A DNA stretch of 64,000 nt from Pseudomonas sp. B21-023 (GCF_024749165.1 NZ_CP087190.1:1324001-1388000); one strand, 5' to 3'. Shown: positions 1 through 11,913, counted from the stretch's first letter. Program-made: numbers and translations. Notes: generated by a model from the sequence alone, not told the origin.

Positions 1-3000
1 GGCACATGCTCAAGGGTGAACTGGTCGATGGCGACGGCAAACGCCTGCCAATGAGCTTCCATGCGTTTGCCTCGGCGTGTCGTGAAATAGATGCCGGTGG
101 CAAGTATCAGGCGTTGCTCACCCACCACCTGCAGCCTGAGGATGGCCCCCAGGATGAGCCGGGCCAGGCCATCGCTCGCTTGCACGGGCAGTTCGAGGGG
201 AGTTTCAGGGCCAATTTCGAGGTGGCGATGCGGGTTGCTGCGTTCAAAGGCGAAATTGACGAGCGCACGTATTGGTTGCTGTTGCCGCTTATCGCCGAAA
301 AAACGGTGGTGCCTGTGCTGGTTGGCGCTGTTGTACCCCGACAGTTGTACCTGCTGGGCCGCCCCATTCAAGGTGTACTGACGCTGGAAATGCGCCCTTC
401 GGCGGATGGCGCAGTAGAGTCGGTGGTGCTTTGGATACCCGGTGACCCACTTGAGCCTGTCTCCCAACACGTCAGCTGGGACGCACTCGACACCTACCTC
501 GGAAAACGTTTTCGCAAGCCGGCATATCGGCGCTTTTTCGCACGCTTCATTACCGAGCGAGAGCGGGTCAATTTCTATCGCGTATTGAACGAACGGGTCG
601 CACAGGCGCATGCGGCCGGGGTTGAACTTGACGCTCGTTCTGCAACGATCACTGATGCGCCGTTCGCACACCTGCGCCGGCAATTCATCGCCAAGGTCAG
701 GGACGACGCCAAAGTGCTCGCCGTGCCCACCGATGTCGAGGATGATGAAGACCGCGAAGCGCGCATGCGGGGCTACAAAGAACTGGGTATGGACTTGCTG
801 AACGTGGCGGGGTTCTTCGTGCCAGTGCTGGGTGAAGTGTTGCTGGTAGCCAATGCGGTACAGCTGGCTGATGAAGTGTATGAAGGGTACCAAGATTGGC
901 GCATCGGGGATCGCGAAGGGGCGTTGAACCACCTGTTCAACGTTGCCGAAAACGTTGTGGTAGGCGGGATGATCGCCGCCGGCAGCCACATCGCCCTGCG
1001 CGCCCTGGAGCGTGTGGCCTTCGTGGATGACCTGGCGCCGGTGCGCCACGCTGCTGGCAAGGTCAAGCTCATGGCCACGGATCTGTCAGGTTACGATGCC
1101 CAACCGTTGCGTGGCGTCGGCGCGCAGGAATGGCTCTGGCACCTTGATGAGGGGGGTTACAGGGTGATGGAGGATCCGCACGATGGCCGCTCCAGGATCC
1201 TGCACCCTCGCCGTCCCAGTGCCTACCGGCCGGTGATCGAACAGAACGGAGCCGGCGGCTGGCGTCATGAACTCGAAGCTCCCCAGGGCTGGGAAGGGCG
1301 GGCCAATCTGGTCCGCCGCTTGAGTACACCGCTGGCAGAGCTACCGGCGCAGGCTTGTGATTACCTGCTGCAGGTGACAGGGCTGAGTGAAGCACAGGTT
1401 CGCCGTTTGCATGTCGAACACACCGGCGCACCTGCACGGTTGCTCGATGCCCTGGAGCTTTATCAGGCACATGAGCGCCACCCGGACTACAGCGCACCAC
1501 AACTGGCGCAACACGTTGCTGCCCGGCAAGTACGGCCCAACGGCATCGAGCGGCTGTTGCAGCGCACTTTCCCAGGCCTGTCGGCACGCTGTACGCATGA
1601 GCTGCTGCAGCACTGCAGCGGGGCGCAGCTCGATACTCTCAGCGCCATGCAGCGGATTCCTTTGGCGGTGGCCGAGCGTGCACGGTGGTCACTGCGCGAG
1701 AGCCGTCTGGACAGGGCATGCGCTGGCTTGCGTCTGCCGCGTTGCGTCAATCCCGACACTGAACGCCTGGCCTTGGGCTTACTGAAGCGTCAAGTGAATT
1801 GGCCGGACGACTTACGCATCGAAGTGCGCGACGCTAGCCCTGGTGGGCGATACTTGGCCGGCATGGGCGCCGAGGCTGCGCAGGACGTACGGTGTATCGT
1901 ACGCCGCAGCGACGGCTACCACTATGCCGGCCAAAACACGACCGGTTCATATCTTGCGGCGTTGTTGGCTGCTCTGGATGAGACGCAGACAGCCGATCTT
2001 GGCGACGCAGCTGCCAGTCCTGACGCTTTGGGCACGTTGCTGATCGAGGCCGCTGCCAGCGACCGTACCCAGGCGGCCGAGCTCTGTGGCATGCCCCGAC
2101 TGGGCGTTGGCCTGCGCCCCCCCAGCCGTTTGGGGGATGGGCGTATCGGTTATGTCTTGAGTGGGCGAGGTGAAAGCAGCCGACGTGCCATTGGCCGGGG
2201 TATTCACCAAGTGTTTCCGACAATGACTGACGGGGAACTGCAAGCCTACCTGCTCGACCTCATGGAACGGCGGGTCGGGTTGTGGGAGCACTATAGCCAG
2301 CTCATGGATCAGCTCACGCGCCTGCGTGAAGGCCTGCGTCAGTGGCGTAGGGACGCCAGTAACCCGCTGGACGCTCTACGCCGCCGCCGGGTCGCTACCG
2401 CCATAAGGCGCAGTTGGCGGCGCAAGATAACCGACGAGGCCGGGGACCACGCGCTGATCATCACCGGGGAGCGTATCGGTAGCCTGCCCCATTTACCGGA
2501 GGGGGTGAGCTTTGTTCATGTGCGACGGCTGATCCTCAGCGACCTGGGCCTTGGTGAAATCAATCAGGATTTTCTTCGGCGCTTTCCCAATCTGGTTGAG
2601 CTCGACCTGTCCGGCAATCGCTTGACTGGTGTTCCTCAGGGCATTGAACGGTTGTCCCATCTGCGCCATTTGAACCTGAGCCGCAACAGGCTGGTGATGG
2701 ACGAGGCCGGTGAATTGCGTCTGGCCGGGAGTGCCGCCCTGCGGCACCTGGACCTGAGCCACAACCCGCTGGGAAGGGCGCCGGTCCTCACTCGCCTCGG
2801 CAATCTGCGTGAAGTCAACCTGCGCGCTGCGAGCCTGGAGGCGTTGCCTGAGCGGATTTCGTTTCGTGCCCATGTGGACTTGCGCAACAACAACATCCGC
2901 GCACTGCGCCAGGAGTTGCACCAGTTGCGCTTGCAGGTGAACCATTTGTCCTTGCATGACAATCCACTGAGCGAAGCTGACAGATTACTGCTGGATGAGG

Positions 3001-3935
3001 CGCGCGGTGTGACGCCGGGAAGTTGGGGGTCAGCGTCCGCGCGCCACCGTGCAATCGACAGCGATCTGTTCGACAACTGGGCCAACCGTGCAGGCGACAG
3101 AGAACGTGATCGCCAGCAGGCAATATGGACAGCGCTGCGCGGGGAACCGGAGTCGGGAGGGTTGTTCCAGTTTTTGGCGGACTTCGCCATTACCCAGGAC
3201 TTCGAACAGCACCCTGGGCATTATCGCAGCCGGATCTGGCGGATTCTGGAAGCATGCGAACAGCACGAACGGTTGCGCCAACAGTTGTTTCTCGAGGCCT
3301 CTGGCCCACGCGGCTGTGTAGACCAGTTGCTGATGCTGCTGGAGCAGATGGAACTTGGGGTTTTGGTACTGCGTGCCGTCGAAGATGCCCATGGCAACCA
3401 GATAGAAGCCCGGTTGCTGAACTTGGGGCGTGACTTGTTCAGGCTGGACGAGGTCGACCGCCTCGCTACCCTGCACGTGCAACGCTTGCATGCCGAGCAC
3501 GCCCCTATTATCGATGAAATTGAGACCAGGCTCTTCTACAGGCAGCGGCTTGCGCGTCCGTTGGGCTTGCCTGTCGAGATCGACGAAATGCATTTCCCGA
3601 GTTTTGCGAACGTAACCACCAGTGATCTGCTGCGGGCCCAGGACACGGTCTTGCAGCACGAGTCGGCGGATGCTCTGATTGCCTCGTTGGCACAGCGGCC
3701 TTTCTGGGAACGATACGCGCGGGACTTTCATGCCCAGCGATTTGAAGAGCTGGTTCAACCACTGCACCAGCGCATGGAGGCCCTACAGGCTCAGGTAGAT
3801 GAGCAAGTGATCAACGAAAGCGAGTTTCTGCAACGCTGTGAAGCACTGAAGACTGATTACGATCGCAGCGAGCGGGCATTGCTGTTGCGGTTGGCGCGCG
3901 AAGCCCATGAGCGCTGGCCGGGTAAGCCCTCTTGA
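1..3935 (+). CDS. NEL-type E3 ubiquitin ligase / DUF6543 LRR protein, 5' end outside window
   Basis: The frame is open to the left edge, so the N-terminus is missing; the first Met in the window is at position 6. Numbering from that Met, residues 1-430 resemble the DUF6543 (dermonecrotic-toxin-like) region. Residues about 830-1000 hold leucine-rich repeats of the LxxLDLSxNxL type. Residues about 1010-1309 look like the NEL domain of IpaH/SspH ligases, with the catalytic CxD motif at Cys1104-Val-Asp. In known NEL enzymes this Cys takes ubiquitin from E2 inside a eukaryotic host and the LRR selects the substrate. No type III secretion or chaperone gene is visible nearby, so delivery is unknown. 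Confident in the LRR-NEL architecture, less so in the role. Confidence 0.85.
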   Translation, partial: HMLKGELVDGDGKRLPMSFHAFASACREIDAGGKYQALLTHHLQPEDGPQDEPGQAIARLHGQFEGSFRANFEVAMRVAAFKGEIDERTYWLLLPLIAEKTVVPVLVGAVVPRQLYLLGRPIQGVLTLEMRPSADGAVESVVLWIPGDPLEPVSQHVSWDALDTYLGKRFRKPAYRRFFARFITERERVNFYRVLNERVAQAHAAGVELDARSATITDAPFAHLRRQFIAKVRDDAKVLAVPTDVEDDEDREARMRGYKELGMDLLNVAGFFVPVLGEVLLVANAVQLADEVYEGYQDWRIGDREGALNHLFNVAENVVVGGMIAAGSHIALRALERVAFVDDLAPVRHAAGKVKLMATDLSGYDAQPLRGVGAQEWLWHLDEGGYRVMEDPHDGRSRILHPRRPSAYRPVIEQNGAGGWRHELEAPQGWEGRANLVRRLSTPLAELPAQACDYLLQVTGLSEAQVRRLHVEHTGAPARLLDALELYQAHERHPDYSAPQLAQHVAARQVRPNGIERLLQRTFPGLSARCTHELLQHCSGAQLDTLSAMQRIPLAVAERARWSLRESRLDRACAGLRLPRCVNPDTERLALGLLKRQVNWPDDLRIEVRDASPGGRYLAGMGAEAAQDVRCIVRRSDGYHYAGQNTTGSYLAALLAALDETQTADLGDAAASPDALGTLLIEAAASDRTQAAELCGMPRLGVGLRPPSRLGDGRIGYVLSGRGESSRRAIGRGIHQVFPTMTDGELQAYLLDLMERRVGLWEHYSQLMDQLTRLREGLRQWRRDASNPLDALRRRRVATAIRRSWRRKITDEAGDHALIITGERIGSLPHLPEGVSFVHVRRLILSDLGLGEINQDFLRRFPNLVELDLSGNRLTGVPQGIERLSHLRHLNLSRNRLVMDEAGELRLAGSAALRHLDLSHNPLGRAPVLTRLGNLREVNLRAASLEALPERISFRAHVDLRNNNIRALRQELHQLRLQVNHLSLHDNPLSEADRLLLDEARGVTPGSWGSASARHRAIDSDLFDNWANRAGDRERDRQQAIWTALRGEPESGGLFQFLADFAITQDFEQHPGHYRSRIWRILEACEQHERLRQQLFLEASGPRGCVDQLLMLLEQMELGVLVLRAVEDAHGNQIEARLLNLGRDLFRLDEVDRLATLHVQRLHAEHAPIIDEIETRLFYRQRLARPLGLPVEIDEMHFPSFANVTTSDLLRAQDTVLQHESADALIASLAQRPFWERYARDFHAQRFEELVQPLHQRMEALQAQVDEQVINESEFLQRCEALKTDYDRSERALLLRLAREAHERWPGKPS

Positions 3936-3951
3936 CCCATCAAGAGGGCTT
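3924..3951. terminator. Perfect 12-bp hairpin over the NEL-gene stop codon, between convergent genes
   Basis: Arms AAGCCCTCTTGA (3924-3935) and TCAAGAGGGCTT (3940-3951) pair perfectly around a CCCA loop. The stop codon of the upstream gene is the last triplet of the first arm, and glpD ends 12 nt further on from the other strand. There is no long T tract on either side, so termination strength is uncertain. Confidence 0.5.
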
Positions 3952-3962
3952 CATGGTCACTG

Positions 3963-5501
3963 TCAGGCTGCGCGGCTATTGGCGCGCAGCTTGCGGGCTT
4001 GCTGCAAGTACGCCTCCAGAGCCATCTGCTCCTGCGCGGTCAGCGACAGGCCCAGCTTGGTACGACGCCAGAGGATATCAGCGGCTTGCACGGCCCATTC
4101 TTCCTTCAGCAGGTAATCTACCTCGCGGGTGAACAGCCCGGCCCCGATAGCCTGTCCCAACCCCTCGGGCCCATCAATGCCATCGAGCAGCCGCCACACC
4201 CGGCTGCCGTAGGTGAGCACCCAGCGTTTGGCGATGTCGGCAGGCAGCCAGCCACAACGTGCCAGTACGGCATCGATCAGCGCCGGCACCGTGGTCATCC
4301 CCTCGGCGCCTGGCAGTGGCGCGTCGGCAGTCCAGCTGCCGCGCATCTGGGTAAAGAAGGGCTTCAGTTCAGCCATGGCCGATTCGGCCAGCTTGCGGTA
4401 GGTGGTGAGCTTGCCGCCGAACACTGACAGGAGCGGCGCCTGGCCTGTTTGTGCGGAGAGGGCGAGGGTGTAGTCGCGGGTCACTGCCGAAGGGTTGTCC
4501 GACTCATCGTTGCACAACGGCCGCACCCCGGAGTAGGTATGCAGGATGTCGGCTTGGCTCAGTTGATGGTTGAAGTGCTCGTTGACGACCTTCAGCAGGT
4601 AGTCGGTTTCCTGCTCGGTGATCGCTACCTTGGCAGGGTCGCCGCTGTACTCGCGGTCAGTGGTGCCTATCAGGGTGAAGCGGTCCAGGTAAGGGATGCA
4701 GAAGACGATGCGCTGGTCTTCGTTCTGCAGGATGTAGGCGTGGTCGCCTTCGTACAGGCGCGGCACGATGAGGTGGCTGCCCTGGATCAGGCGAATGCCG
4801 TACGGCGCGTCGAGCTTGAGGTCGTCCTTGATGAAGCTGGCGACCCATGGGCCGGCGGCGTTGACCAGGGCGCGCGCACGAATGGTCTGCAGGCTGCCAT
4901 CGGCGTGTTGCAAGTCTACCTGCCAGATGCCATCGACACGTTCGGCCCGCAAGCAGCGGGTGCGGGTGAGAATGTCCGCACCCAGTTCGCGCGCGGCCAT
5001 GGCGTTGAGCACGACCAGGCGGGCGTCATCGACGGCGCAGTCGGCATATTCGAAGCCGCGGGTAATGGTGGATTTTAGCGGGTAGCCAGGGCCGAAGCGC
5101 AGGCTGCGCGAAGCGCCCAGGCGCTTGCGCTTGCCGAGGTGATCGTAAAGGAACAAACCGGCGCGGATCATCCAGGCCGGGCGCAGGTGCGGGCGATGAG
5201 GCAGCACAAAACGCATGGGTTTGACGATGTGCGGTGCCTTGGCCAGCAGCACTTCGCGTTCGGCCAGCGCTTCGCGCACCAGGCGGAACTCGTAGTGCTC
5301 CAGATAGCGCAGGCCGCCGTGGATCAGTTTGCTGCTGGCCGAGGAGGTGTGCTGGGCCAAGTCGTCCTTTTCGCAAAGGAACACCTTGAGGCCGCGCCCG
5401 GCGGCATCGGCAGCAATGCCCACGCCATTGATGCCACCGCCGATAACGGCGAGGTCGTAGCAGTCTTGGAGGGGTGGCTGGGACGAAACGGGCTGGGACA
5501 C
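3963..5501 (-). CDS. glpD: Aerobic glycerol-3-phosphate dehydrogenase
   Basis: FAD enzyme that oxidises sn-glycerol 3-phosphate to dihydroxyacetone phosphate and passes electrons to quinone at the inner membrane. An N-terminal dinucleotide-binding motif (VIGGGINGVG) is followed by the SSKLIHGGLRYLE segment typical of GlpD. About 512 residues is the usual length. I chose the GTG at 5499-5501 because AGGAGG (5510-5515) lies 8 nt before it; the in-frame TTG at 5505-5507 would be only 2 nt from that site. GlpR-like and palindromic sites lie just upstream. Part of the glpF-K-R-D cluster. Confidence 0.95.
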   Translation of the reverse strand: MSQPVSSQPPLQDCYDLAVIGGGINGVGIAADAAGRGLKVFLCEKDDLAQHTSSASSKLIHGGLRYLEHYEFRLVREALAEREVLLAKAPHIVKPMRFVLPHRPHLRPAWMIRAGLFLYDHLGKRKRLGASRSLRFGPGYPLKSTITRGFEYADCAVDDARLVVLNAMAARELGADILTRTRCLRAERVDGIWQVDLQHADGSLQTIRARALVNAAGPWVASFIKDDLKLDAPYGIRLIQGSHLIVPRLYEGDHAYILQNEDQRIVFCIPYLDRFTLIGTTDREYSGDPAKVAITEQETDYLLKVVNEHFNHQLSQADILHTYSGVRPLCNDESDNPSAVTRDYTLALSAQTGQAPLLSVFGGKLTTYRKLAESAMAELKPFFTQMRGSWTADAPLPGAEGMTTVPALIDAVLARCGWLPADIAKRWVLTYGSRVWRLLDGIDGPEGLGQAIGAGLFTREVDYLLKEEWAVQAADILWRRTKLGLSLTAQEQMALEAYLQQARKLRANSRAA

Positions 5502-5520
5502 GGGCAAGGCCTCCTGGGGC

Positions 5521-5541
5521 TGTTCACATCGAATGTGAACA
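5521..5541. promoter_or_regulatory. 9-bp perfect inverted repeat upstream of glpD
   Basis: Arms TGTTCACAT and ATGTGAACA are separated by CGA. The repeat sits 20 nt upstream of the chosen glpD start, just before its ribosome binding site, and differs from the neighbouring GlpR-like core. It could be an operator or a 5' UTR hairpin. Confidence 0.45.
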
Positions 5542-5547
5542 TCAATG

Positions 5548-5559
5548 TTCGTTTCCGAA
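5548..5559 (-). promoter_or_regulatory. Putative GlpR operator, glpD
   Basis: On the minus strand the site reads TTCGGAAACGAA, agreeing in 10 of 12 positions with the core TTCGWTAWCGAA that I recall for the E. coli GlpR operator. A related TTCATAAACGAA lies upstream of glpF at 9191-9202. Its position 47-58 nt upstream of the glpD start fits repression. Confidence 0.5.
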
Positions 5560-5737
5560 AATAGTAGCGTAATGAACAGGCGGCTGCCAGTCAGTCTTCA
5601 TAGAAAAAACTGATCGGATGACAGGGAAATGAACATTTGCGAAAAGGCAGGGTGTCGATTTGCAAGGCAGAGATCAAGTGCCGCCGGGACGGTACTCGAC
5701 CCAGCGGTACACAAGGGGGCGGGGCGAGCCCTTGGAC

Positions 5738-6493
5738 TCAAACCACGTCGAGGCGGATCTTGTACTGGTTGAGCAGCTGGGTCAGGGCCGGGGAAGGCGC
5801 CTGGTCGGTCACCAGGCAGTCGACCAGGCTGATCGAGCCCAGGCGAACCATGGCATTGCGGCCGAACTTGCTAGAGTCCGCGGCCAGTAGCACCTGGCGA
5901 GCATTGGCGATGATTGCCTGGGATACCCGTACTTCCTGGTAGTCGAAGTCCAGCAGGCTGCCGTCCTCATCGATGCCGCTGATGCCGACCACGGCGAAAT
6001 CGACCTTGAACTGGTTGATGAAGTCGACGCTCGCCTGGCCGACCACGCCACCGTCGCGGCGTACCGTGCCGCCGGCCACCAGCACTTCGAAGTCGTCCTT
6101 GGCCGCCAGGATCGCCGCCACGTGCAGGTTGTTGGTGATGACTTTCAGGTGATTGTGGTTGAGCAGGGCGCGGGCGATGGATTCGGTGGTGGTGCCGATG
6201 TTGATGAACAGCGAGGCATGGTCGGGAATCTGCCGGGCCACGGCGTCGGCGATACGTTGCTTCTCGTCGCGCATCTGGTCGGCGCGCATGGCGTAGGCGG
6301 TGTTTTCGATGCTCGAGTCGTAGGCGGCGCCACCATGGTAGCGGCGTAACAGGTTGGCTTCGGCGAGCTGGTTGATATCGCGGCGGATGGTCTGTGGGGT
6401 GACGACGAACAGCTGCGCCATTTCCTCGATGCTGACATAGCCGCGTTCGCGGACCAGCTCGAGGATTTGTTGTTGGCGTGGAGGCAGATTCAT
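5738..6493 (-). CDS. glpR: DeoR-family glycerol-3-phosphate regulon repressor
   Basis: 251-residue DeoR-type repressor. The N-terminal winged helix-turn-helix (residues about 3-57, including [14 protein letters not shown]) precedes a sugar-phosphate-sensing domain with the DeoR signature around GGTVRRDGG and the D-S-S-K-F segment near the C-terminus. GlpR represses glp genes until glycerol 3-phosphate binds. The frame stays open far upstream into glpK, but the ATG at 6491-6493 with AAGGA upstream matches the family start. It lies between glpK and glpD, the usual Pseudomonas arrangement. Confidence 0.95.
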   Translation of the reverse strand: MNLPPRQQQILELVRERGYVSIEEMAQLFVVTPQTIRRDINQLAEANLLRRYHGGAAYDSSIENTAYAMRADQMRDEKQRIADAVARQIPDHASLFINIGTTTESIARALLNHNHLKVITNNLHVAAILAAKDDFEVLVAGGTVRRDGGVVGQASVDFINQFKVDFAVVGISGIDEDGSLLDFDYQEVRVSQAIIANARQVLLAADSSKFGRNAMVRLGSISLVDCLVTDQAPSPALTQLLNQYKIRLDVV

Positions 6494-6583
6494 GGGCGGT
6501 CCTTTGGGGCAGCCGGACAAATTCTGCAATGATGCCGTAGGTCGTGGTGTAGGACCAGTCTGGTTTATGCGTAAAGGCTTACC

Positions 6584-6628
6584 GCGGGGCAAGTCGCATC
6601 GGCGGTACGCCGCTGCGACTTGCCCCGC
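6584..6628. repeat. REP-like long palindrome after glpK
   Basis: 15-bp perfect arms GCGGGGCAAGTCGCA (6584-6598) and its complement (6614-6628) enclose a second palindrome CGGCG-GTA-CGCCG (6600-6612). The GCGGGGCAAG core matches P. putida extragenic palindromes seen elsewhere in the window. It lies 14 nt beyond the glpK stop and may also act as a terminator or RNA-stability element. Confidence 0.75.
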
Positions 6629-6641
6629 GATGCTTGCGGGA

Positions 6642-9072
<2,431 letters not shown>

Positions 9073-9190
9073 GTATGACCTCGGTTCTTGTTGTTGTGAG
9101 GCGCTGGGCGCTCGACAGCAAAAAGCCCGGAGTCGATCCCCATTGACGCCGGGCAGGTACAGGAAGCGCACCTTATAGGTGCACCATTTA

Positions 9191-9245
9191 TTCATAAACG
9201 AAAAAATATAGACAAGAAACGCTGATGTCAAAGGTCGAAAATGAA
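9191..9245 (-). promoter_or_regulatory. Putative GlpR operators in the glpF leader
   Basis: TTCATAAACGAA at 9191-9202 shares 10 of 12 positions with the minus-strand glpD site TTCGGAAACGAA. A weaker inverted copy, GTCGAAAATGAA, occurs at 9234-9245. Two spaced sites in the 305-bp gap upstream of glpF fit co-regulation by GlpR. Nothing else notable was seen in 9073-9377. Confidence 0.45.
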
Positions 9246-9377
9246 CGTATGGCCACATTCTGACTGCCATGCCGCGCCGTGAATCCCTGGCCGCTGCTCT
9301 AGCCTGGGTCGTGCACTGGCTGCCCCGGCGGATTTACCCTAAAGTACCGAGCGACTTATGATCGCATGGAGCCGTTG

Positions 9378-9848
9378 ATGACCCCCGCCCTGGACCTGCT
9401 GAAAAAGGCGCGTGCCGAGCACCGCGTGCACAGCTACGAACATGATCCGAAATCTGCGTCGTACGGCCTGGAAGCGGCGGAAAAGCTCGGCCTTGACCCA
9501 TTGCGGGTGTTCAAGACGCTGCTTGCCAGCAGCGAAAAAGGCGAGCTGCTGGTGGCGGTGGTGCCGGTGGGCGGGACGCTCGATCTGAAGGCGTTGGCCC
9601 ATGCGGCTGGCGTGAAGAAGTGCGAGATGGCCGACCCGCAGGCTGCCCAGCGTGCCACGGGCTACCTGGTTGGCGGGATCAGCCCGCTGGGGCAGAAGAA
9701 GCGCCTGCGCACTTTTATCGACCAAACCGCGCAACAACATGAAACGATTCATGTGAGCGCTGGCCGCCGTGGCCTCGAAGTGGAGCTGGCGGCAACGGTG
9801 CTCGCTACCCACACCCAGGCACAGTTCGCCGAGATCGGCCGCGGTTAA
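9378..9848 (+). CDS. ybaK: Cys-tRNA(Pro)/Cys-tRNA(Cys) deacylase YbaK/EbsC
   Basis: 156-residue YbaK-family trans-editing enzyme that hydrolyses Cys mischarged on tRNA(Pro). The family segments VFKTLL, KKCEMADP and the strongly conserved GYLVGGISPLGQKK are present. The start at 9378 (MTPALDLL, as in E. coli MTPAVKLL) has GGAG 6 nt upstream; the in-frame ATG at 9366 has no such site. Confidence 0.93.
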   Translation: MTPALDLLKKARAEHRVHSYEHDPKSASYGLEAAEKLGLDPLRVFKTLLASSEKGELLVAVVPVGGTLDLKALAHAAGVKKCEMADPQAAQRATGYLVGGISPLGQKKRLRTFIDQTAQQHETIHVSAGRRGLEVELAATVLATHTQAQFAEIGRG

Positions 9849-9946
9849 CATCTGTACTGATTGAAAATCCACGACGCTGTCACTGTCGGCCGCTGGCGGC
9901 ATGTCGCATGCTCGGGCGATTGACAGCCCAATACAGGAGTCGTGGC

Positions 9947-10726
9947 ATGCAGTTGCATTATCATCAGGTGGACGCCTTCAGCGATCGCCCTTTTGCCGGC
10001 AACCCGGCCATCGTCTACTGCCTGGAACAGTGGCTTGACGGCAGGCTGATGCAGCAGATCGCCGCCGAGCACAACCTCGCCGAAACCGCGTTCGTGGTAG
10101 CTGAAGGCGCGGGGTATCGGATCCGCTGGTTCACTCCTGGCACCGAGGTGCCCTTGTGCGGCCACGCCACCCTGGCCAGTGCCCACGTGCTGTTCGAGGT
10201 CTATGGCGTAGACGCATCGCACCTGGATTTTCACTGCCAATCCGGCCGGTTGGGCGTCAGCCGTGAGGGCGGGCGCCTGTGGCTGGACTTCCCACGCGTC
10301 GATCCGCAGCCGCTGGCCGAGCCGGTCGCGGTGGCCGAAGCGCTGGGCTGTGAGGTTCGGGAGGTTTACCAGGCCCGCGAGCTGCTGGTGGTGCTCGGCT
10401 CGGAGCAGGCGGTGCGCGCCTGCAGGCCGGACATGGCGGCGCTGGCCCGCTTGCCGGGGCCGGGGGTGATCGTGACGGCGCCGGGCGAAGAGCATGATTT
10501 CGTGTCGCGCTATTTTGCGCCGGGTATCGGTATCCCTGAGGATCCGGTCACCGGTTCAATCCACTGCTCGCTCATTCCTTACTGGGCGGCACGCCTGGGC
10601 AAACCGCAGTTGCACGCGTTCCAGCGCTCGACACGCGGTGGCGAGCTGTTCTGCCGGCTGGAAGGGGAGCGGGTGAAGATCGGTGGACAGGCCCGCCTGG
10701 TGGCCTCTGGTACTTTGAGGGTGTGA
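9947..10726 (+). CDS. PhzF-family isomerase
   Basis: 259-residue member of the PhzF/YddE diaminopimelate-epimerase-like fold. Family features include the N-terminal VDAFSDRPFAGNPAIV, the Glu in NLAETAFV that is catalytic in PhzF, the CGHATLA motif, and the C-terminal GIPEDPVTGSIHC segment. No phenazine genes are nearby, so a role in phenazine synthesis is not implied; the substrate is unknown. AGGAG lies 7 nt before the ATG at 9947. Confidence 0.88.
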   Translation: MQLHYHQVDAFSDRPFAGNPAIVYCLEQWLDGRLMQQIAAEHNLAETAFVVAEGAGYRIRWFTPGTEVPLCGHATLASAHVLFEVYGVDASHLDFHCQSGRLGVSREGGRLWLDFPRVDPQPLAEPVAVAEALGCEVREVYQARELLVVLGSEQAVRACRPDMAALARLPGPGVIVTAPGEEHDFVSRYFAPGIGIPEDPVTGSIHCSLIPYWAARLGKPQLHAFQRSTRGGELFCRLEGERVKIGGQARLVASGTLRV

Positions 10727-10739
10727 TGCAAAGCGATCA

Positions 10740-10792
10740 GGGCAAGCGCGCCCACGCCTGCGACAGGGCGCGGGAGCGGGCTTGCCCCGCGA
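10740..10792. repeat. REP-like extragenic palindrome
   Basis: The segment GGGAGCGGGCTTGCCCCGCGA (10772-10792) matches the P. putida REP core and can pair imperfectly with GGGCAAGCGCGCCC at 10740-10753. It lies in the short gap between the convergent PhzF and ABC-ATPase genes. Confidence 0.7.
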
Positions 10793-10803
10793 GCTGTCGA
10801 ACC

Positions 10804-11913
10804 TCAGAGCGCCGAGCTGATGCGACGCACGCCGTTCTCCTGGCGCGGTAGCTGCGCAGCAACGCTACCGGGGACCGGGAACAGCACGAGATGATCGGCG
10901 GCCACGGCGATGCCGACGTCCTGGCCGAGCGAGTGGTCGTTGTGGCTGGGGAAGATCGCTTCTAGCTGGCTGCCGGTGGGAAGCTGCAGGCGATACAAGG
11001 TCGAAGCGCCGAGGAAGCTTTTGCCGATGACCTGTGCCCGTAGCGTGCTGTCGGGGGCATGGATGATATCGTCGGGGCGCAACAACACGTCCACCGAGCT
11101 TCCGGGCGCCATGGTATAGGCCCGGTTGCCGCGCAGCTCGCCGAGTTCGGTGGTCACTGCCTCGTGGCTGCTCATCTGGCCGCGAATGAAGTAACCCTGG
11201 CCGATGAAGCTGGCGACGAACGGCGTTTGCGGCTCGTGGTAGAGGTTGTAGGGCGTGTCCCACTGCTCCAGGCGCCCCTCCTTGAACACCCCCACGTGGT
11301 CGCTGACGGCAAAGGCTTCTTCCTGGTCGTGGGTGACCAGGATGGCGCTGGTGCCGCGGCTCTTGAGGATGTCGCGGACCTCATGGCTCAAGCGTCGGCG
11401 CAGCTCCACGTCGAGGTTGGAGAAGGGTTCGTCAAGCAACAGCAGCTGTGGCTTCGGTGCAAGCGCCCGGGCCAGGGCCACGCGTTGCTGCTGGCCGCCC
11501 GACAGCTCGTGCGGGTAACGGCCGCCGAGGCCAGCCAGCTTGACCAGTTCGAGCATCTCCTCGATCACCATGGCCTGGTGCGGGTGCTTGCCGATGCCGA
11601 AGGCGATGTTCTGCGCGACGGTCAGGTGGGGGAACAGCGCGTAGTCCTGGAACACCATGCCGATCCGGCGTTTCTCCGGCGCCAGGGTGAACCCGGCGCG
11701 GGAGATGACCTCGCCGCCCAGCTGGATCTCGCCTTCGTGCACCGGCTCGAACCCGGCGATGGCGCGCAGCGTGGTGGTCTTGCCGCAACCGGAGGACCCT
11801 AGCAGGCAACCGATGTCGCCCGCGTTGAGGTGCAGGTTGAGGTTCTGGACGATGCGCTGGTCGCCATAGCCGCAGGCCAGGTTGCGCAGGTTGAGCAGTA
11901 GCTGTTGACTCAT
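10804..11913 (-). CDS. FbpC/PotA-like ABC transporter ATP-binding protein (orphan)
   Basis: 369-residue ATPase with Walker A at 39-46 (GSSGCGKT), signature LSGGQ at 137-141, Walker B LLLLDEP at 157-163 and switch His195. A C-terminal TOBE-type region follows (about 280-350). It resembles Fe3+ (FbpC) and spermidine/sulfate-type importer ATPases. No permease or binding protein is adjacent; its start overlaps the argF stop by 4 nt (ATGA), indicating translational coupling to arginine biosynthesis. The substrate cannot be deduced. Confidence 0.9.
   Translation of the reverse strand: MSQQLLLNLRNLACGYGDQRIVQNLNLHLNAGDIGCLLGSSGCGKTTTLRAIAGFEPVHEGEIQLGGEVISRAGFTLAPEKRRIGMVFQDYALFPHLTVAQNIAFGIGKHPHQAMVIEEMLELVKLAGLGGRYPHELSGGQQQRVALARALAPKPQLLLLDEPFSNLDVELRRRLSHEVRDILKSRGTSAILVTHDQEEAFAVSDHVGVFKEGRLEQWDTPYNLYHEPQTPFVASFIGQGYFIRGQMSSHEAVTTELGELRGNRAYTMAPGSSVDVLLRPDDIIHAPDSTLRAQVIGKSFLGASTLYRLQLPTGSQLEAIFPSHNDHSLGQDVGIAVAADHLVLFPVPGSVAAQLPRQENGVRRISSAL

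Noticed and set aside
9947..10726. Phenazine biosynthesis
   Set aside because: Only a PhzF-fold gene is present; none of phzA-E or G is nearby, and PhzF-like proteins are widespread in non-producers.
10804..11913. Naming the ATPase fbpC or potA
   Set aside because: Motifs are common to several importer ATPases and no partner genes are present, so a substrate-specific name is not justified.
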